Below are positions 34,041-41,691 of a DNA stretch of 64,000 nt, piece by piece (within the stretch, counting starts at the first letter, position 1; the number at the start of each line of letters is the position of its first letter). The stretch comes from Microbacterium natoriense. Lineage in GTDB: Bacteria; Actinomycetota; Actinomycetes; Actinomycetales; Microbacteriaceae. The position numbers and the translations under genes are program-made. The stretch covers positions 62,001-126,000 of the forward strand of contig NZ_JAUSXV010000001.1 in NCBI RefSeq assembly GCF_030816295.1, read 5' to 3'. A model generated the notes under the pieces. It was not told the DNA's origin and ran no database searches. It saw only the letters and a list, made by a program, of their open reading frames with translations.

Positions 34041-35234
34041 GGTGACGCCCCGCGCCTTCGCGAGCAGCCACGTGTATGCGATGTCGAAGAGGTTGTGCCC
34101 CGCGACGCCGATGCGCACCGCGTCCAGCCGCTCCGGAGTCATCGCCCAGTCCAGCACGCGCTTGTAGTTCGTGTCGGAGTCCTGCTTGGTCGAGTAGGTC
34201 GCGAGCGGCCAGTCGTGGATCTTCGCATCGACCTCCTCCATCGCGAGGTTCGCGCCCTTGACGACGCGCACCTTGATGGGCGCTCCGCCCTTGGCGCGGC
34301 GTGCTGCCGCCCACTGCTGCAGGTGCTGCATGGCGCCGAGGGCGTCGGGGAGATAGGCCTGCAGGACGATGCCGGCCTCGAGGTTCTCGAGTCCCGGCTG
34401 GTCGAGGATGCTGGTGAATGCCGCGATCGTGAGATCGAGGTCGCGGTACTCCTCCATGTCGAGGTTGATGAACTTCGCCTTGCCCTTCGCCTCTGCGGCG
34501 GCGGCGAGCTCGTACAGCGGGGTGAGCTTCTCGACGACGTCGGCGACCGCTTCGTCGAACGACCACATCGACAGCTGGCTGACGACGCTGGACACCTTGA
34601 TCGACACGTAGTCGACGTCGTCGCGGGCCAGGAAGTCGTAGGTGCCCTTGAGGCGTCGCCCGGCCTCGCGCTCGCCGAGCACGGCCTCGCCGAGCAGGTT
34701 GAGGTTCAGGCGGTTGCCGCTCTTGCGGAGCTTCGCGATCGCGGGCCCGAGCTTCGAGGGGGTGGCGTCGAGCACGAGGTGTCCGACCATGGCGCGCAGC
34801 ACCCGGCGCGAGATCGGCACGACGACGCCGGGGAGCTTGGGCGCCCAGAAGCCACCGGTCTTGATCGCGGCGCGCAGGTAGCCGGGAAGAAGGGTCGGTG
34901 TGATCTCGGCGAGGTCGGCGAGCTTGCGACCGGCGACGCGGAGGTCTTCGGGCCGCATCACTCCGTCGACGAAGCCGACGGTGAAGTCGAGGCCGTTCGG
35001 GTCTTTGAGCACCTCGGAGAGGCGCTGGGCCGCGGGCTCGACGGGGTGCGTCTCGCTCTCCTTCAGCCAGCGCTGCACGAGAGCGGCGACCTCTTCGGTA
35101 CGCGGAGTGGTGTCGACGACGGTCATTGGCGGGGAACCTTCCACAGACGGGGCGCACACCCGGGTCGCGTGCGTCTCCCGATCATTGTGCGACCCGCGAG
35201 TAGGCTACGTCTATCAACCGATCTGCGTGATTTC

Positions 35235-35253
35235 TGTTCGGTTTCAGTGAACA
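35235..35253. promoter_or_regulatory. Putative LysR-type operator between putA and the LysR gene
   Basis: Dyad TGTTC-N9-GAACA, 15 bases before the LysR start and 109 bases before the putA start. Size and position fit an autoregulatory LysR site (T-N11-A type). Inferred only. Confidence 0.4.
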
Positions 35254-35267
35254 ATCGAAAGGGACGG

Positions 35268-36176
35268 ATGCTCGACGTCAATCGACTGCGGATGCTCGTC
35301 GAGCTGAGCCGCCGCGGCACTCTCTCGGCCGTCGCCGACGCGCTCTCCTACAGCAAGGCCACGGTGTCTCAGCAGCTGAGCGCGCTCGAGCGCGAGGTGG
35401 GTGCGCCGCTGCTGCGCCGCGTGGGCCGAGGAGTGCAGTTCACCCCGCAGGGGAACGTGCTCGTGGCGGAGGCCGTCGGCATCCTCGACCAGCTCGAGCA
35501 CGCGCAGGTCGCCGTCGCCGAATCGCTCACCGAGGTCACCGGCACCGTGCGCATCGCCGTGTTCCAGACCGCCGCGCACGCACTGCTCCCTCCCGCACTG
35601 CTCGCCCTGCAGGCGCAGCATCCGGCGCTCCGCGTCGATGTCACCGAGAGCGACCCCGAGACGAGCCTCGTGGGGGTCGCGAGCCGCGACTTCGATCTCA
35701 TGCTCGCCGAGCAGTACCCGGGGCGCACCCGTCCGATCAACGCCGACCTCGACCGCGTCGTGCTCACGCACGACACGATCGCCCTGGCCCGACAGCCGGG
35801 CGCCCGGCCGATTGCAGATGCCGCCGCGGCCCTCTGGGCGACCCGGGACGATCCCTGGGTGCTCGAGCCGGCGGGCACCGCGTCCCGCGCGTGGGCCGAG
35901 CAGCTGTGCCGGACGGCGGGCTTCGAGCCCGACGTGCATTTCGAGGTCGCCGACCTCACCACGCACGTCCGCCTGATCAGGGCGGGGCTCGCGGTCGGGC
36001 TGCTGCCCGAGCTCGTCTGGGCCGGCGACGCCCCGACGGTCGACCTCGCTCCCCTGCCGGGGGCCCCTCGGCGCGAGATCTTCTCGTCGGCGCGACGCGT
36101 GTCGGCAGCAGCCCCCTCGATCAGGGCCGTGCGTCGTGCACTGGTAGAGGCGGCATCCGTGATCCTGCCGGACTGA
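35268..36176 (+). CDS. LysR-family transcriptional regulator
   Basis: Regulator of 302 residues: N-terminal winged helix (LSAVADALSYSKATVSQQLS at about 20-39, then EREVGAPLLRRVGRG) and a type 2 periplasmic-binding-like effector domain (about 90-295). The ATG at 35268 has GGGACGG upstream. Divergence from putA suggests control of proline catabolism, but the effector is not apparent. The 3' end overlaps the convergent sugar kinase by 56 bases. Confidence 0.9.
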   Translation: MLDVNRLRMLVELSRRGTLSAVADALSYSKATVSQQLSALEREVGAPLLRRVGRGVQFTPQGNVLVAEAVGILDQLEHAQVAVAESLTEVTGTVRIAVFQTAAHALLPPALLALQAQHPALRVDVTESDPETSLVGVASRDFDLMLAEQYPGRTRPINADLDRVVLTHDTIALARQPGARPIADAAAALWATRDDPWVLEPAGTASRAWAEQLCRTAGFEPDVHFEVADLTTHVRLIRAGLAVGLLPELVWAGDAPTVDLAPLPGAPRREIFSSARRVSAAAPSIRAVRRALVEAASVILPD

Positions 36177-37107
36177 CGCCCTCGGAGGATCCGGCCACCT
36201 CGTCGAGGCGAGGAGGATCCGCGCCAGGGCGCGAGACCGTCACCGCGGCCGCCGCTGCACCGAACGCGAGCATCGCACGCACGAGCTCCTCGTCGACGCC
36301 GCGCAGCGCCTCACGAGAGGCCGCCCCGGAGAGCCCCGCATCCCGCAGAGAATGGATCAGCGCAGCCATGAACGTGTCACCCGCGCCGACCGTGTCGACG
36401 ACGTCGACTCGGTGGCCGCCGACGCGGACCACACCGGCGGCGGTGACTGCATCCGCGCCGTCACCGCCACGCGTCACCACCACGATGGCGGGGCCCGAGC
36501 GCTGCAGACGCTGCGCGACCTCGAGCGGATCCTCTCCGGGGTACAACCAGCCGAGGTCCTCGTCGCTCGCCTTGACGACGTCGGACGCGGCGACGAGAGC
36601 CTCGACGTCTCGCAGAGCCTGCGCGCGGTCGGGAACCAGCGCCGGGCGGATGTTGGGGTCGTAGCTGATCAGCGCATCGGGCCGCAGAGCCTCGAGCAGC
36701 GAGCGCACGACGTCGGCTCCCGGATGCAGCAGAGCGGCGACGGAGCCCACGTGCACGATACCCGGGTGCTCGCCGACGACGGACTCCGGATCGACGCCGT
36801 CGAGAGTCCAGCTCAGATCGAACTCGTACCGGGCCGATCCGTCGGGGCCGAGCTGCGCCAACGCGGTCGAGGTGCGCTCCGCCCCGGCCACGAGCACGTC
36901 GACGCCTGACGCCGCGAGCCAGGCCCGCACGGCCCTCCCGCGCGGATCTTCTCCGAGCTGAGTCAGCAGCAGCGGTTCGTCGCCGAGGCGGGCGAGTGCG
37001 AGAGCGACGTTCGCGGGACTGCCCCCGGGAGTCTCCTCGATGCGGCCGGCCTCACGATGAACGATGTCGACGAGGGCCTCACCGATCACCAGGACGTCGC
37101 GGCTCAC
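36121..37107 (-). CDS. PfkB-family fructokinase
   Basis: Cytoplasmic kinase of 328 residues. GGSPANVALALARLGDEP (about 28-45) is the sugar-binding signature, and DVVDTVGAGDTFMAALI holds the anion hole and catalytic Asp. It is the last gene of the fructose importer operon, with its GTG overlapping the stop of the small ABM-fold gene. With a levanase and a fructose-type importer beside it, fructose is the likely substrate (product fructose 6-phosphate). The C-terminal 20 residues overlap the LysR gene. Confidence 0.88.
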   Translation of the reverse strand: MSRDVLVIGEALVDIVHREAGRIEETPGGSPANVALALARLGDEPLLLTQLGEDPRGRAVRAWLAASGVDVLVAGAERTSTALAQLGPDGSARYEFDLSWTLDGVDPESVVGEHPGIVHVGSVAALLHPGADVVRSLLEALRPDALISYDPNIRPALVPDRAQALRDVEALVAASDVVKASDEDLGWLYPGEDPLEVAQRLQRSGPAIVVVTRGGDGADAVTAAGVVRVGGHRVDVVDTVGAGDTFMAALIHSLRDAGLSGAASREALRGVDEELVRAMLAFGAAAAAVTVSRPGADPPRLDEVAGSSEGVSPAGSRMPPLPVHDARP

Positions 37108-37409
37108 GCGCGCCGCACCGGCGTGAGGAAGCTGAGAACACTGTGCGGCTCGACGATCAGCGGTTCGAGACGTGCGTTGAACGCACCGCCGGCCTCACCG
37201 CCGAGATGCTCGTCGAAGGCCGCACGATCACGGTAGACCTCGAAGACGACGAACCGGTGGTCGTCCTCGTGCCGCCGAAACACCTCGAATACCTGGTTCC
37301 CCGGCTCCGTGCGAACGACCTCGGCGTACTCGCCGATCAGCCCCTCGACCGTGTCCGCAGCTCCCGGTACCGCCGTGAACTCGGCGTACAGCGCGACCTG
37401 TTCGCTCAT
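37104..37409 (-). CDS. Small ABM-fold protein (YgiN-like) within the fructose operon
   Basis: Protein of 101 residues with the antibiotic-biosynthesis-monooxygenase ferredoxin-like fold: LYAEFTAVPGAADTVEGLIG at 6-25, PGNQVFEVFRRHEDDHRFVV, FEVYRDRAAFDEHLGG. It is coupled on both sides (ATGA with the importer ATPase, GTGA with the kinase), so it belongs to the sugar pathway. The fold is shared with quinol monooxygenases and with sugar mutarotases such as RhaM; a mutarotase-like role fits the context better, but this is a guess. Confidence 0.8.
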   Translation of the reverse strand: MSEQVALYAEFTAVPGAADTVEGLIGEYAEVVRTEPGNQVFEVFRRHEDDHRFVVFEVYRDRAAFDEHLGGEAGGAFNARLEPLIVEPHSVLSFLTPVRRA

Positions 37410-38206
37410 GCGGTCGCCGCTCCCGTCATGATCGCGACGGCATCCGTCATCGAGTGCGATTCAGGTGTGATGGTGGCCGCCTTCTTGCCCAGACGCTGGA
37501 TGTGGATGCGATCCGCGACCTGGAAGACGTGCGGCATGTTGTGCGAGATGACGATCACGGGAACCCGGTTCTGTCGGAGCCGCTGGATCAGTTCGAGCAC
37601 CTGGTTCGACTCGCGCACTCCGAGAGCGGCAGTCGGCTCGTCGAGGATGACGACCTTCGACCCGAACGCCGCGGCGCGTGCGACCGCGACGGCCTGGCGC
37701 TGACCACCCGACAGGTTCTCGACCGGCACCGTGACGTCCTGAAGAGTGGAGATGCCCAATCGCTGAACCTCGGCGCGGGCATCTGCCCGCATCCCCTTCG
37801 TGTCCAGCGCGCGGAACAGCGAACCCATGATGCCCGGTTTGCGCCGTTCCCGGCCGAGGTAGAGGTTCGAGGCCACATCGAGCGCGGGTGAGACCGCGAG
37901 GTTCTGATACACGGTCTCGATCCCGGCGTTGCGCGCGTCCTGCGGTCCGCGGAACTGCACCGGCTGACCGTCGAGAAGCAGCTGGCCTTCATCCGGGATG
38001 TACGCCCCGGTGAGGCATTTGATCAGGGTCGACTTCCCGGCGCCGTTGTCGCCGATGATGGCCAGCACCTCTCCGGGGAAGACCTTGAGGCTGACGCCGT
38101 CGAGACCGACCACACGACCGAAGGTCTTGACGAGGCGCTTCGCCTCGAGCACGGGAAGGCCTTCCGGAGTCGGTGCTTCGAAGGGCTGGGTTTCGGTGGC
38201 GCTCAC
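37406..38206 (-). CDS. Sugar ABC importer ATPase, FrcA type
   Basis: ATPase of 266 residues with a single nucleotide-binding domain, as in FrcA rather than the double RbsA. Walker A is GDNGAGKSTLIKC, signature LSGGQRQAVAVARA, Walker B VVILDEPTAALG, switch His VIVISHNMPHVFQV. The GTG overlaps the permease stop. Energises uptake, most probably of fructose released by the levanase. Confidence 0.92.
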   Translation of the reverse strand: MSATETQPFEAPTPEGLPVLEAKRLVKTFGRVVGLDGVSLKVFPGEVLAIIGDNGAGKSTLIKCLTGAYIPDEGQLLLDGQPVQFRGPQDARNAGIETVYQNLAVSPALDVASNLYLGRERRKPGIMGSLFRALDTKGMRADARAEVQRLGISTLQDVTVPVENLSGGQRQAVAVARAAAFGSKVVILDEPTAALGVRESNQVLELIQRLRQNRVPVIVISHNMPHVFQVADRIHIQRLGKKAATITPESHSMTDAVAIMTGAATA

Positions 38207-39234
38207 TTGCGTACCTTCCTGATCCACTGGTCGATGGCGACCGCGACGATGACGAGGATGCCGATGGCGAGGGTCTGGTACAGACCGTCGACGCCGGCGA
38301 GGAACAGACCGTTGCGGAACACGCCGACGATGATCGCGCCGAGCAGGGTTCCCCAGATGATGCCGCGTCCGCCGAACAGCGACGTTCCGCCGATGACCAC
38401 GGCGGTGATCGAGTCGAGGTTGAGGTCGGCGCCCGCGTTGGGGCTCGCCGCCCCGGAGCGCCCGATCTGGATCCACGCGGCGACGGCGAGCACCGCTCCC
38501 GCGGCCACGTAGACGCTCATCAGCACCTTCTTGGTCGAGATGCCGGCGAGGCGGGCCGCCTCCGCATCGTCGCCGACGGCGTAGACGTGCCGGCCCCAGG
38601 CGGTGCGCCCGAGCACGTACGCGACAACGAGGTACAGCGCGAGCATGATGACGACGCCCACGGTGAGCCGCACATCTCCGAGCGGGATGGCGGTCGAGGT
38701 CCAGGTGAGGAGCTCGGGCATGTCCGCCTTGCGGATCGTCTGCCCGCCGCTGTACAGCAGCGTCAGCGCGATGAAGACGTTGAACGTGCCGAGCGTGGCG
38801 ATGAACGGAGGCAGCTTCACCCTCGTCACGAGCAGTCCGTTCAGGGCGCCTGCGGCGAGTGCGGCGATCAGGCCGGCCAGCAGGGCGATCGGAGCAGGCA
38901 GCCCGTTGTTCGCGGCGGTCTGCGCCATCACCATCGAGGTGCCGATCATGAGCGCACCGACCGAGAGGTCGATGCCTGCGGTGAGGATGATGAGGGTCTG
39001 CGCGATCGCGACGGTGCCGACGACGGCGACCTGGTCGAGCACCAGCGAGAGGTTCGCCGCGGCGAAGAAGCGCGGGTTGATGATGCCGAAGACGATGACG
39101 GCGATCACCAGCACGACTGCGGGGCTGATGGCGGGATAGCGGTGGAGCAGGCCGCGGATGCGGTCGACCGGTGTCCGCCGGTCGAGGAACTCTGCGGCGA
39201 GATCCAGGGTCGAGGTGGCTGCTTGCTGAGTCAC
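38203..39234 (-). CDS. Sugar ABC importer permease, FrcC/RbsC type
   Basis: Membrane protein of 343 residues with about ten helices. The family motifs ILTAGIDLSVGALMIG, PPFIATLGTFNVFIAL and VIGGTSLFGGRGIIWGTLLG are present. GTG start at 39234 with GGAAG upstream. A 74-base gap separates it from the binding-protein gene; the downstream ATPase overlaps it by 4 bases. Confidence 0.93.
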   Translation of the reverse strand: MTQQAATSTLDLAAEFLDRRTPVDRIRGLLHRYPAISPAVVLVIAVIVFGIINPRFFAAANLSLVLDQVAVVGTVAIAQTLIILTAGIDLSVGALMIGTSMVMAQTAANNGLPAPIALLAGLIAALAAGALNGLLVTRVKLPPFIATLGTFNVFIALTLLYSGGQTIRKADMPELLTWTSTAIPLGDVRLTVGVVIMLALYLVVAYVLGRTAWGRHVYAVGDDAEAARLAGISTKKVLMSVYVAAGAVLAVAAWIQIGRSGAASPNAGADLNLDSITAVVIGGTSLFGGRGIIWGTLLGAIIVGVFRNGLFLAGVDGLYQTLAIGILVIVAVAIDQWIRKVRK

Positions 39235-39308
39235 GGGGTCACTTCCGATCGTGGGTTGGACGGATGCCGCGACCGGACGAGTCGACGGTCGCGGCATCCG
39301 AGAAGGTG

Positions 39309-40421
39309 TTACTTGCCGCCCCAGCAGATGTCGAGAGCAGCGGCGGTGTCGATCGACTCGACGCCGTCCACGGGCGTGTCGGTGACGAGAGCGACACCCG
39401 TGTTGAAGAAGTCGAGCCCCTCGGAGTTCGCGGGCTTCGTGCCGTCCTTCACGAGGTCGACGATCGACTTCACTCCGAGCTCGGCCATCTTCACCGGGTA
39501 CTGCTGGCTGGTGGCGTCGATGATGCCGTCCTTCACCTGGCCGACGCCTGCGCAGCCGCCGTCGATCGACACGATCAGCACGTCGTCCTTGCTCTTGCCT
39601 GCAGCCTCGAGCGCCTGGTACGCGCCGTAGGCCGCCGGCTCGTTGATCGTGTAGACGACGTTGATGTCGGGGTTCTTGGCGAGGAGGTTCTCCATCGCCG
39701 TGCGGCCGCCGTCTTCGGCGCCCTGGGACGCCTCGTTGCCCACGATCTCGTACGAGCCGCCCTTGCCACCGGTGTAGCTGCCGGTCGTCTCCTCGTCGCC
39801 GTTCACCTGCTCGTCGCCGAGGTCGACCCCCAGCCCGGAGAGGAAGCCCTGGTCGCGGCTGTAGTCGACGCTGACGGCCTTGTCGTCGAAGAGGTCGATC
39901 AGGCCGATGACGGCGTCCTTGCCGTCGAGCGCGCCGGCGGTCCACTGGCCGACGTACTCGCCCGCGAGGAAGTTGTCGGTGGCGAACGTGATGTCGACGG
40001 CGTCGGCGGGGTCGGGAACCGTGTCGAGGGCGATCACGAAGATGCCCGCCTGACGAGCCTTGTCGATCGCGTCCAGCACAGCGGGGCCGTTGGGCGTGAT
40101 GAGGATTCCCTTGTCACCCTTGGAGATGGCCGCCTCGATCGCCTGGATCTGGGTGTCTTCGTCGCCGTCCTCCTTGCCCGCGGCGAGGGTCAGCTTCACG
40201 CCGTCCTTCTCGGCGGCGGCCTTGGCGCCGTCCTGCATGGCGATGAAGAACGGGTTGGAGTTGGTCTTGACGATCAGCGAGACGCCGATTTCGTCATCGG
40301 AGCCGCCTCCGGCCGCCGGACCGGAACCGGCGCATCCGGTCAGGGAGACGGCGAGTGCTGCGGATGCTCCGATCGCAGCGGCGAGCACACGGCGGCTGCG
40401 ACGGGTGAAGTGCTTCGTCAT
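39309..40421 (-). CDS. Sugar-binding lipoprotein, FrcB/RbsB type
   Basis: Substrate receptor of 370 residues, a lipoprotein with lipobox LTGC at about 26-29 and a type 1 periplasmic-binding fold: IGVSLIVKTNSNPFFIAMQD, GILITPNGPAVLDAIDKARQ, VVYTINEPAAYGAYQALEAA. The ATG at 40421 has GAGAGGA upstream. First gene of the operon SBP-permease-ATPase-ABM-kinase; its promoter carries the LacI-type box at 40455-40468. Confidence 0.93.
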   Translation of the reverse strand: MTKHFTRRSRRVLAAAIGASAALAVSLTGCAGSGPAAGGGSDDEIGVSLIVKTNSNPFFIAMQDGAKAAAEKDGVKLTLAAGKEDGDEDTQIQAIEAAISKGDKGILITPNGPAVLDAIDKARQAGIFVIALDTVPDPADAVDITFATDNFLAGEYVGQWTAGALDGKDAVIGLIDLFDDKAVSVDYSRDQGFLSGLGVDLGDEQVNGDEETTGSYTGGKGGSYEIVGNEASQGAEDGGRTAMENLLAKNPDINVVYTINEPAAYGAYQALEAAGKSKDDVLIVSIDGGCAGVGQVKDGIIDATSQQYPVKMAELGVKSIVDLVKDGTKPANSEGLDFFNTGVALVTDTPVDGVESIDTAAALDICWGGK

Positions 40422-40454
40422 TGAATGGTCCTCTCGGGCGGTTCGTCGCCTCGT

Positions 40455-40468
40455 TGACAACGATGTCA
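40455..40468. promoter_or_regulatory. LacI-type operator before the fructose importer
   Basis: TGACAACGATGTCA, an inverted repeat TGACA-N4-TGTCA, 33 bases before the binding-protein start. One of three near-identical copies in this cluster. Confidence 0.8.
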
Positions 40469-40532
40469 GGGACAGTTGTACCCGCATCGCCCAGTAGAGT
40501 CAAGTGCAGTCGCCAGAATCGAGACAATCCCG

Positions 40533-40546
40533 TGACACCGATGTCA
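40533..40546. promoter_or_regulatory. LacI-type operator overlapping the regulator start
   Basis: TGACACCGATGTCA spans the chosen ATG (40541) of the LacI gene, so binding would repress the regulator itself. Same arms as the copies at 40455 and 41648. Confidence 0.75.
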
Positions 40547-41584
40547 GAGCCCCGCCATTCCACCGGATCCCGCCCGAGGGCCACCATGAAGCAGGTCGCC
40601 GCCCTCGCCGGGGTCGGCACGAAGACGGTGTCGCGCGTCATCAACGACGAGCCCAACGTCTCCGAAGCCACGGCCGCGCGCGTGTGGGACGCGATTCGCG
40701 CACTCGACTACCAACCGGATCTGCAGGCGGGAAGTCTGCGCCGATCGGACGGCCGCACCCGCACATTGGGCCTGCTCGTGGGAAGCGTCGACAACCCGTT
40801 CGCCGGCGCGATCCACCGCGTGGTCGAGGATCTGGCCGCTGAACGCGGCATGGCCGTCTTCGCGTCGAGTCTCGACGACGATCCCGCCCGCGAGGGCAGC
40901 GCGGTCCGCGCCTTCTTGCAGCGCAGGGTCGACGGTCTCATCCTCACCACGGCATCCCGCCGGCCCGACTATCTCGGCCAGCTGCAGGAACGCCGCATCC
41001 CCGCCGTGTTCGTGGACCGCGAGCCCCTCATCGACGGCGTCGACACGGTGGCCAGCGACAACCACGCCGGCGCGTCGGCCGGAGTCGCACATCTCATCGC
41101 ACGCGGGCATCGACGAATCGCGCTTCTCGCCGACCGGCTCGATCTGACGACCGCGAGTCAGCGTCAGCAGGGATACCTCGACGCACTCTCTTCGGCCGGC
41201 ATCTCACGCTCGGACGCGCTCATGGCGACCGACCTGCATGACGTCGAATCCGCGCGCGCCGCACTGGAACGGATGCTCCGCGCCCCCGAACCTCCGACCG
41301 CGGTGTTCAGCGCGCAGAACCTCATCACGATCGGGGCGCTCCATGCACTGCGCGATGCCGGGCGCTCGCACACCGTCGCCCTCGTGGGCTTCGACGATCT
41401 GCCCCTGGCGGATCTGCTCGACCCCGGCGTGACGGTCGTGGCCCAGGACCCGCAGGAGATCGGCCGCCGCGCCGCCGAACGGCTCTTCGCCCTGCTCGAA
41501 GGCGCCGACGGCGATCCGGTCCGCGAAGTCGTGCCCACGCGCCTGATCGCCCGCGGCTCCGGCGAGATCGCTCCTCCCGCCTGA
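40541..41584 (+). CDS. LacI-family regulator of levan/fructose utilisation
   Basis: Regulator of 347 residues: N-terminal helix-turn-helix (TMKQVAALAGVGTKTVSRVI at about 15-34, hinge near LQAGSLRRSDGR) and a sugar-binding domain with LGLLVGSVDNPFAGAIHRVV and ALVGFDDLPLADLLDPGVTV. I chose the ATG at 40541; GTG at 40532 and ATG at 40586 are alternatives, and the operator overlaps the first. Divergent from the importer and upstream of the levanase, both preceded by the same box. Confidence 0.9.
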   Translation: MSEPRHSTGSRPRATMKQVAALAGVGTKTVSRVINDEPNVSEATAARVWDAIRALDYQPDLQAGSLRRSDGRTRTLGLLVGSVDNPFAGAIHRVVEDLAAERGMAVFASSLDDDPAREGSAVRAFLQRRVDGLILTTASRRPDYLGQLQERRIPAVFVDREPLIDGVDTVASDNHAGASAGVAHLIARGHRRIALLADRLDLTTASQRQQGYLDALSSAGISRSDALMATDLHDVESARAALERMLRAPEPPTAVFSAQNLITIGALHALRDAGRSHTVALVGFDDLPLADLLDPGVTVVAQDPQEIGRRAAERLFALLEGADGDPVREVVPTRLIARGSGEIAPPA

Positions 41585-41647
41585 CTCGCCTCCGAACTCG
41601 GCCTTGCGTTGTCCACTGGACAGGCCGTAAGTTCTCGCGACAGAGAT

Positions 41648-41661
41648 TGACATCGATGTCA
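41648..41661. promoter_or_regulatory. LacI-type operator before the levanase
   Basis: TGACATCGATGTCA, a perfect 14-base palindrome 30 bases before the levanase ATG. It is the most symmetric of the three copies. Confidence 0.82.
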
Positions 41662-41691
41662 GTTCTGAGTGTCACGCACGAAGGAGCGCGA

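Larger units (their letters stand above)
31631..35126 (-). pseudogene. putA: Bifunctional proline dehydrogenase / P5C dehydrogenase PutA, frameshifted
   Basis: Proline to glutamate in two steps. The N-terminal proline dehydrogenase (about 20-440) has LEAGIVLQAYLPDA and RVVKGANLAMEE. The aldehyde dehydrogenase has VTPPWNFPVAIP, LLAETSGKNAIIV (Glu) and FGHAGQKCSAAS (catalytic Cys). Near 32494-32498 one extra base (minus strand ATTCCGCCTG; ATTCGCCTG would be in frame) shifts the frame, so translation stops at 32436 after 896 residues. The rest, including NRGITGAIVQRQPFGGWKRS and the C-terminal domain, continues intact in the other frame to 31631. Two dispersed repeats are translated within it. 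Start ATG at 35126. Divergent from a LysR regulator. The shift may be real or a sequencing error. Confidence 0.85.
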
